A stretch of DNA of 64,000 nucleotides from Pterois miles (Eukaryota; Chordata; Actinopteri; Perciformes; Scorpaenidae). The stretch is taken from the NCBI GenBank assembly GCA_947000775.1, contig CAMQGK010000239.1:124001-188000 (forward strand). The letters are read 5' to 3'. Shown here piece after piece: positions 57,640 through 64,000 of the stretch. The notes under the pieces were generated by a model that was not told the origin of the DNA, did not search any database, and saw only the letters and a list, made by a program, of their open reading frames with translations. Position 1 is the first letter of the stretch. Each line of letters starts with the position of its first letter. Both the position numbers and the translations under genes were made by a program.

Positions 57640-58720
57640 ATGGTGGAATAAATATTTAGATCCTTTACTTTAGTAATAGGGCTGACTCTGAAAATAATCC
57701 ACTACAACTAAATGTCTGGCAGTCAAATCAAGCAAAAGTATCTAATGTAAGTATTTCAGCAAAATATACTTAAAGTACTTAAAGTAAAAGTACTCATTCA
57801 GCAGTAAAATGTTCCCTGTCAGTGTTTTACTATTACATCTGATGTTTCTGGATTAATATTACTGCTGCATTAATGCTTATGTTGTATTTTACTGCTGTAG
57901 ATGTTTAACTTTGTGCTAATTTTAACTCCTTCATATCTTGTTGGGTAATTTAATTTACAGCGATGCATCATAGGCTATAAGATCATATGTTTGTAGCATC
58001 GTTCCAGCTGATCTAAGAGGGTTTTTAATGAGTTTATTTAGCTCAAGAAGGAGGAAAATTTATTCAACACATAAAGGGACACGTCATCCTTCAGTTTATC
58101 TCAAACATTAAAAAATCAGCACATCTGGAGTTATGTGGTTTTCACTGGACAGGAAGGAAACCTAAGCTGTAAAGTAACTAAAGCTGTCAGATAAATGTAG
58201 TGGAGTAAAAAGTACAGTATTTACCTCTGAGATGTAGTAGATAGAAGTATGTATATATCTATATTTATATATATGGCTTAGACCTATCATTACCATCTCA
58301 TATTTTCTTGGTCAGGTTACAAAAAACATGAACAAGTGTTATTTTATATAACTTGTGAGTTTCAGGCGAAGCTACATGCATCATATGAAACTACAAAAAC
58401 CTAAGGATTCCTACCAACCATGTCACACCTACGTGTCGCAAATGAGGTTAAAGACCGCTCCAAACTTGCCCTAAATGTTGGCAAGGAAAAGCTGTCATGG
58501 CCATTTTCAGACGTGTCCTGTGACCTCTGACCTCAAGATATGTAAATGAAAATGGGTTCTATGGGTACCCACGAGACTGTTGAGCTTGAGTTTGCCATGT
58601 TATGATTTGAGCATATTTTTTTATGCTAAATGCAGTACTTAAAGCGGCATACTTGTCCACTCCCATTTTGAAAAGAGTTTTAAATGGGCAATCGTGACTG
58701 ATTGCGATTGAATCTTTTTA
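57640..58720 (-). repeat. Mirror copies of the two arm dispersed repeats
   Basis: These correspond to 25,660-26,260 (here 57,640-58,230) and 25,150-25,560 (here 58,330-58,720), with only scattered single-base differences by eye. Confidence 0.75.
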
Positions 58721-59029
58721 ATCGATCGACATTATTAATAATAATATAGTAATAAAACCACAGCTGATTATGACTGACACTGTAACAGGCTTAATGAATT
58801 AATAGGAAGGCGTTGCCAGAGATTACTGATACCGGCCGGTACACGTGCCAACATGTGAAAAAAAAAAAAGTACTGGCATTTATTTTTTTCCACTTCAAGC
58901 ACTGTTGACAGTGTAATGAATACATGAGGGAGGAAGTTAGTAAATTTGTTCTCCCTGCGTATGATTCAGGGCGTTCGTCTCTGAGAGAATCCAGTGATAC
59001 AGAGGTCATATTGTTGCTGAAGCCGTCTT

Positions 59030-59830
59030 ATACATGGCAAATTCTTCTAGTGGCCATAAGGCCTTCATTCATCCATCTCTCAGGCTGAAGAAGGTACCAC
59101 AACTCTGGAAGACCTCCTGCATCGTCCCAGTGCTCAAGAAAGGACTCCCTAGCACCCCCAATGACCACAGGCCAGTCGCTCTGACATTACACGTCATGAA
59201 GATCTTGGAGAGACTGGCCCTGCAGCACCTCAGGCCCCTGGTGAGCGACTCCCTGGACCCCCTACAGTTTGCATACCAGGCAAACATTGGCGTGGACGAC
59301 GCCATCATCTACATGCTCCACAGAGCCTACACGCACCCGGAGAAGCCGCAGAGCACAGTGAAAATCATGTTCTTCGACTTCTCCAGTGCATTCAACACAG
59401 TCGAACCGCACTGGCTAGCTGAGAAGCTCTCAGCTATGCAGGTAGACCACGACCTGGTGGACTGGATTACGGACTACCTCACCAGCAGACCACAGTATGT
59501 CAGACTGCAGGGCAGCCTGTCTGACGTGCTGGTGAGCAACACCGGTGCTCCCCAGGGAACTGTGCTGTCACCGTTCCTGTTAACCACGATGCTATGCTAT
59601 GCATATGCAATACCCACCCATCTGCTGCACTTTACTTATTACTGTTTTACTTATCTTATTTATTTTATTGCCAGTTTCCTTCATTGCACCTTCTTTTCCT
59701 TCATTGCACCTTCTCTTTTACTTTTTACTTATTGTATTCATCTGTACTGTTGTTGCTGCTGTGATGACACCCGAATTTCCCTCCGGGGATTAATAAAGGT
59801 TCATCTTATCTTATCTTACCTCATCTTACT
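59030..59830 (+). mobile_element. Internally deleted CR1/L2-type LINE RT fragment (right copy)
   Basis: Frame 59,034-59,849 matches the left copy (24,864-24,106) with a handful of changes, for example FNTVEPHWL for FNTVQPHRL. It has the same loss of the catalytic DD box after GAPQGTVLSPFLL, so the deletion predates the arm duplication. It ends GGATTAATAAAGGTTCATC plus (TTATC)n. Confidence 0.85.
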
Positions 59831-60330
59831 CCTCCAATTTTACACATGAAAGAGGGGCCCACCGCTGATTTTAGCACAGGTAATGTTTTTAATTTTAATT
59901 TTATGTCAGTGCAACCCTTTAACCCTGACAGATGCTGCAAGGATGACCTATTTTTGTAGGCCAACCAGGAGGTGAGCATCGCCCTGATTCCCTCAACAAA
60001 CAATCTCTGCAGCAAACAAATGTTTATGAAACTTGTACATTTATTTCAGCAAAGATAATCTTCCCAAATGAACACCGCTTTTATAATTTTTCAAGTGTGA
60101 AAAAGCTAATGTTACGCGAAAAACAAACTACAAGTTGGCGTGATGATGTTTTGTAATTAATCTCTTTTAGCCACTACTGATGTATTTTATATCATAAGAA
60201 AAATAAAATCTCTTAAATTTGTGTAAACAGCAGACCTGTGTAATGCTTCTAACTAAACCCCCCATTCAAAAACCGGAAACGGAAGTGCTAAATGCCAACT
60301 CATTTCCTGTTGCTCTCCATTTCATGTCTC

Positions 60331-60336
<6 letters not shown>

Positions 60337-60391
<55 letters not shown>
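60337..60391. repeat. (TA)n microsatellite, shorter mirror of 23,071-23,174
   Basis: Uninterrupted TA repeats between CCATTTTA and TTTATATTACAAGG. Confidence 0.97.
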
Positions 60392-60396
<5 letters not shown>

Positions 60397-60884
60397 TACA
60401 AGGAGCTCCCTCTCCCTGTAAAATTGAGGGGTTTGCTCCAAACTACACTCGTTAGCTAACGTGGTCCTGTACAGTAAGGTAAGTCTGTCAGTCTGTGTTT
60501 AGCTCTGTTTAAATAGTGCAATAATTCGTTTTTTTGCCAGTAAAAACTGTGTATGTTGTAGGTTAAAGGGTAACGTTACCACAGGAAATGCTTCTGTGAC
60601 AATACTGACCGCGAGTAATGTGTTGTTAACTTGTTTAGCACATGATAGCTAATGTTAGCTAGCTAATGTTTTAGCTTGTTTCTGCTTCCTTTTCATGAGG
60701 ATTCTCCGTGGTGCAACGTTAGCCTGCTCGCTAACCAACTATTAGTTTGTACTTTTACACCACAGTAATTATAAAAACGCATTTTAAAATTATTTTCTGT
60801 CCAATTTCAGTGGCAAAACACGAATTAGCGCAATACATCGACAAATAATGCAACCTTTATTTTGAAGTCTGTAACCGGAAGTTG

Positions 60885-61400
60885 CTTTCTTTCTTTCTAA
60901 ACTGACTTAAACAGCTGTCCCCTCCTCTCCAGCATCACACACCGGCTCCCAGCTTTCCGCAGAGCCGAGCAGGAGTGCACCGCCGCGGGGAAGATGGCCT
61001 CAGTTTACAGTAATAGTCCGAGCAGAGTGCGGTGGTGAATCCTGGCGGGTTTCGGGTTTCCTCCCAGTGTTTTCCTCCCTGAGCATGAGAAGACAGCCCG
61101 CAGCAGCGGTCGCTCTCAGACTACTACAGGACAGACTGCACTGCGTGATGCAGACCAGAGTCCAAGAGTTGACATCCTGCTGCCAGGAGGTGATGGTCTC
61201 CTCCTCGCTCCTCTGCTCACCTGTTGCTCTGTTACAGTTGATTCATTTGCTTTTGGTGCAACTCTGTGCGTCAAACTGCGCATTCACCGGGGCTGTTGTG
61301 TGTTTGTTTTTATCTTATAGGACATCTAACGCTGGGACTGTTTGTATTTAATCCCGGAGGAGTTCAGCTGTAATTTCAACAATGATCTGACGGCTGTAAA
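60885..61400 (+). promoter_or_regulatory. CpG-rich promoter-like block, right-arm copy
   Basis: Mirror of 22,080-22,590. It has ACCGGAAGT near 60,873-60,881, CCGCCGCGGGGAAGATGGCC near 60,980 and the open frame from ATG at 61,085 (MRRQPAAAVALRLLQDR...). Both copies keep the main motifs, so either of them could still fire. The downstream gene body is missing here too. Confidence 0.5.
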
Positions 61401-61462
61401 GTGAGACAAACATTAGTAGAAGTCACCTGGCGTCGCCATCTAATTGGCTGTCTGCGGGGCTC

Positions 61463-61489
61463 ATGATGGCCAATAACAACGAGCTACAA
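61463..61489 (+). CDS. Possible first coding exon (MMANNNELQ), right-arm copy
   Basis: Nine codons followed by CAA|GTGAGT, mirrored at 22,004-21,978. It lies about 380 bp downstream of the promoter-like block. The peptide is unrecognised. Confidence 0.3.
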
Positions 61490-62734
61490 GTGAGTTTCTC
61501 AACTTTGACATTTGTCATTACTTACTGCGTTAACGCTGCTGTGTTGATGTGTATACAAGATCCAAATGTGGTGAAACATCTGGAGAGGAGATCTTTTCAA
61601 TTGACTCCTGTTGATGGTTGTAGTGGTGGGAGGAGGTCTGTGGTGGAATTACTCTGATGAGGGATAGTCTTCTCAAAAGGGCTATTTTGTATGATTTAGT
61701 ATTGCATTTCCATACGGTAAGACAGCTTCAAACTGAAGCTGCCGAGGCCAAGGCAGCCTGACTTTTGTAATAATTTTGTCATGATACTGGAATGTCTAAC
61801 CTCAATACAAGACCTTGAAAAAAATGACAGCATAAAAGTTGTGACTTTTATTGAAGGATAAATAGCAGAATGTGTGTCAACGCATTGTCGGAGAGAAGAG
61901 AGAGTAGAAAGGGTACCTGTGTATTGATACTGGGGAAAATGAGAATTAAAACCGCTCAGTATTGATATGTCTCGGTACTTTGATATTTTTGGCAACACTA
62001 CAAGTAACTACTCAAATAAATAGAATGAAGTATGTAAGTATGTAAGTAATGAAGAATGAAGATAAAGTACAGAAAACCATTTATTATGAATGTAAATGTG
62101 AAGCAGAATAATATTAAAGTAAAAAAGGAGGAGTGCTGCCAGCTCCTCTAAATGTGTGCACTCCCAATCAGACTGAAGTTCCATTACTAGTTTGACATTT
62201 TGATTTCACACACAATAAGAGGATTAACACACAGATAACATGACCAATACAGCCACTACTTCCTATTTCCAAATTAGATGCAATGATTTCCCATCCGTGA
62301 CCCAGTAGTTGCCCTCAAGTGTAGTCCGGGGTGAGTCATGGAAGGCGTTATGGTGACAGAGCCTCTGGTCTAATGTAGAGAGGTTGGGTTACAGTTCCCC
62401 CGGCGTCAACCTATTTAAGATAAGATAAGATAAGATCTGGATGCATTGGAGGGAAATGTTAAAAATTAAAGGCTGAGTGGCAGATCAGTTCAAGTCAGCA
62501 GGCATCACTCTTTAGTTAGTGACCCCTGTCACAAGGTTAAACTGCTGCAGAGAGACTGTGCAGTGGTCGACGCAGATGAAATGGAAATGCATGTGATTAA
62601 TTATCCCCACAACCCACTCATATCTCCTGTATCACACATTAGGTTGTGTGGGTTTGGTTTCACACAACTCATATGGGGGGAGAACAAAAAGTGTGAAGAA
62701 GTAAAGAAAAGTCAGGCACAGACTAAGAGAAGGA

Positions 62735-64000
62735 TCCACATCCCGGAGAGTGGACTTGAACTGAACCACACCAAGCCAGCAGCATCACACAACCAGTCTG
62801 ATGTGAGGAAGCTCCAGCACCACAGCAGGCCACTCAACACACTGAACCGCCTTCAGCTCCACACTTTACACACTGGACTGATCTCATGTTTATATTAGTC
62901 AAAATAACAAAAACTCAGCCATGTAACTTGATCCATTGTTCAGTCTCATACTGATGTTGGTTAACATGAATCTTCTTCAGTAGTAAATCAGTTGAAGATT
63001 ATATAAAACACCATTATTTATTTGTATTTTTGCAGAGACTCGGACTGAGTGTTGCTGTAGTTCAGCGGCTCCTTTACAACAATGAAGAAATGCTGATTCC
63101 CGACCAGGTCAGATGGATGACGGACCACAAGACGGACAGAACGGACGGAAACGCCTGTGTTTTCGTTGACTAGGTAAGTAAGCTGCACATTAAAGGAACA
63201 TTTTGTCATTTTGGGAAATATGCATATTGATTTTCTAGCCAACAGTTGGATAAGAAGATTGTCACCACTGTAAATATGTAGCTGCAGCCAGTTTCAGTAG
63301 TGTCAAAGATGAAGCCTACACATGTTTTCCAGACTCGTATAACCTGTGACACCACTGATCAATGCAGATTTATTTCAACATGAATTAGTCTTCGTAGTTG
63401 ATTATTATAGCTGAAGTCTGGGAGACACTGACAGCAGACTAAGAGAAGGATCCACATTCCTGACTTGTTTCTGATCTCACAGGACAGGACTCTTCCCGGA
63501 GAGTGGACGACAACCGAACCACACCAAGCCAGCAGCATCACACAACCAGTCTGATGTGAGGAAGCTCCAGCACCACAGCAGTCCACTCAACACACTGAAC
63601 CGCCTTCAGCTCCACACTTTACACACTGGACTGATCTCATGTTTATATTAGTCAAAATAACAAAAACTCAGCCATGTAACATGATCCTGTGTTCAGTCTC
63701 ATTCCGATGTTGGTTAACATGAATCTTCTTCAGTAGTAAATCAGTTGAAGGTTATATAAAACACCATTATTTATTTGTATTTTTACAGAGTCTCAGACTG
63801 AGTGTTGCTGGAGTTCAGCAGCTCCTTTACTACAATGAAGAAATGCTGATTCCCAACCAGGTCAGATGGATGACGGACCACAAGACGGACAGAACGGACG
63901 GAAACGCCTGTGTTTTCGTGGACTAGGTAAGTAAGCTGCACATTAAAGGAACATTTTTTTATTTTGGGAAATATGCATATTGATTTTCTAGCCAACAGTT
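62735..64000 (+). repeat. Right satellite array, exon-sense plus, continues past the window
   Basis: The first unit has the 37-bp block B deletion (CCACATCCCGGAGAGTGG). Later units are regular: block A at about 63,036-63,173 and 63,789-63,926, block B after CTGATCTCACAG at 63,482. The orientation is opposite to the left array. Both full block A copies here end GGACTAG before the donor and so carry a stop. Confidence 0.94.

Larger units (their letters stand above)
56755..63005 (-). repeat. Right arm of the inverted duplication
   Basis: Reverse complement of 20,340-26,985. It has the same order of satellite unit, dispersed repeats, LINE fragment, (TA)n, promoter-like block and edge satellite. 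It lacks the two SINE insertions and the ~400-bp block of the left arm. It has a longer minisatellite, an intact intron in its inner satellite unit, and an extra GTATGTAAGTATGTAAGTA stretch near 62,030. Confidence 0.93.

Noticed and set aside
61696..61998. 100-codon frame shared by both arms (MLPKISKYRDISILSG...; also 21,468-21,770)
   Set aside because: It is conserved only because the arms are recent duplicates. There is no domain, good start or splice context, and it overlaps AT-rich non-coding sequence.

Overview
The window looks like repeat-rich genomic DNA of a ray-finned, probably percomorph, fish. The evidence is intron-containing genes with standard splice sites, tRNA-headed SINEs that share a tail with CR1/L2-type LINEs, Tc1, hAT and Ty3/gypsy debris, and several dispersed repeats typical of teleosts. 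Nothing points to a bacterium, plasmid or virus.

Layout. (1) Bases 1-20,610 are a tandem array of a ~755-bp unit: 28 unit starts and 27 complete periods, running off the left edge. (2) Bases 20,340-26,985 form one arm of a large inverted duplication. The mirror arm is 56,755-63,005, and outside it the same satellite resumes in reverse orientation to the right edge. Satellite and arm together make an inverted structure centred near 41.8 kb. Each arm carries a CpG-rich promoter-like block, a (TA)n tract, a deleted LINE reverse transcriptase and teleost dispersed repeats. (3) The ~30-kb spacer (27-56.7 kb) holds the gene content. It has a six-exon C-terminal part of a TOGARAM-type TOG-domain gene (28.8-30.9 kb, minus) and two 5' exons of a PB1/SAMD3-like fish gene family (44.2-44.65 kb, minus). 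It also has a two-exon gene for a Pro/Asp/Phe-rich protein (50.07-53.42 kb, minus) and a small two-exon gene model at 47.63-48.12 kb (minus). Between them lie satellite islands, a nearly full-length CR1/L2-type LINE, a gypsy element with a clear 5-bp target duplication, L1-like, Tc1-like and hAT fragments, and ATTT-rich DNA.

Main result. The satellite is not anonymous DNA. On its exon-sense strand each unit carries two exon-like blocks (A, 138 bp; B, about 150 bp), with a splice acceptor before each and a GTAAGT donor after A. Both blocks, and part of the intron between them, align with the two-exon model at 47.63-48.12 kb inside the palindrome spacer. That model has an uninterrupted 92-codon frame across a phase-matched intron and lacks a TE-like segment present in the satellite intron. 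I infer that a gene module (exon A, intron, exon B) picked up a dispersed-repeat fragment and was then amplified into the satellite and caught up in the inverted duplication. Two further exon-like blocks of the same family lie nearby in opposite orientations (49.46 kb plus, 49.97 kb minus).

Limits. No alignment or search was run. All identities are by eye, family names come from recognised motifs, and no expression evidence is available.
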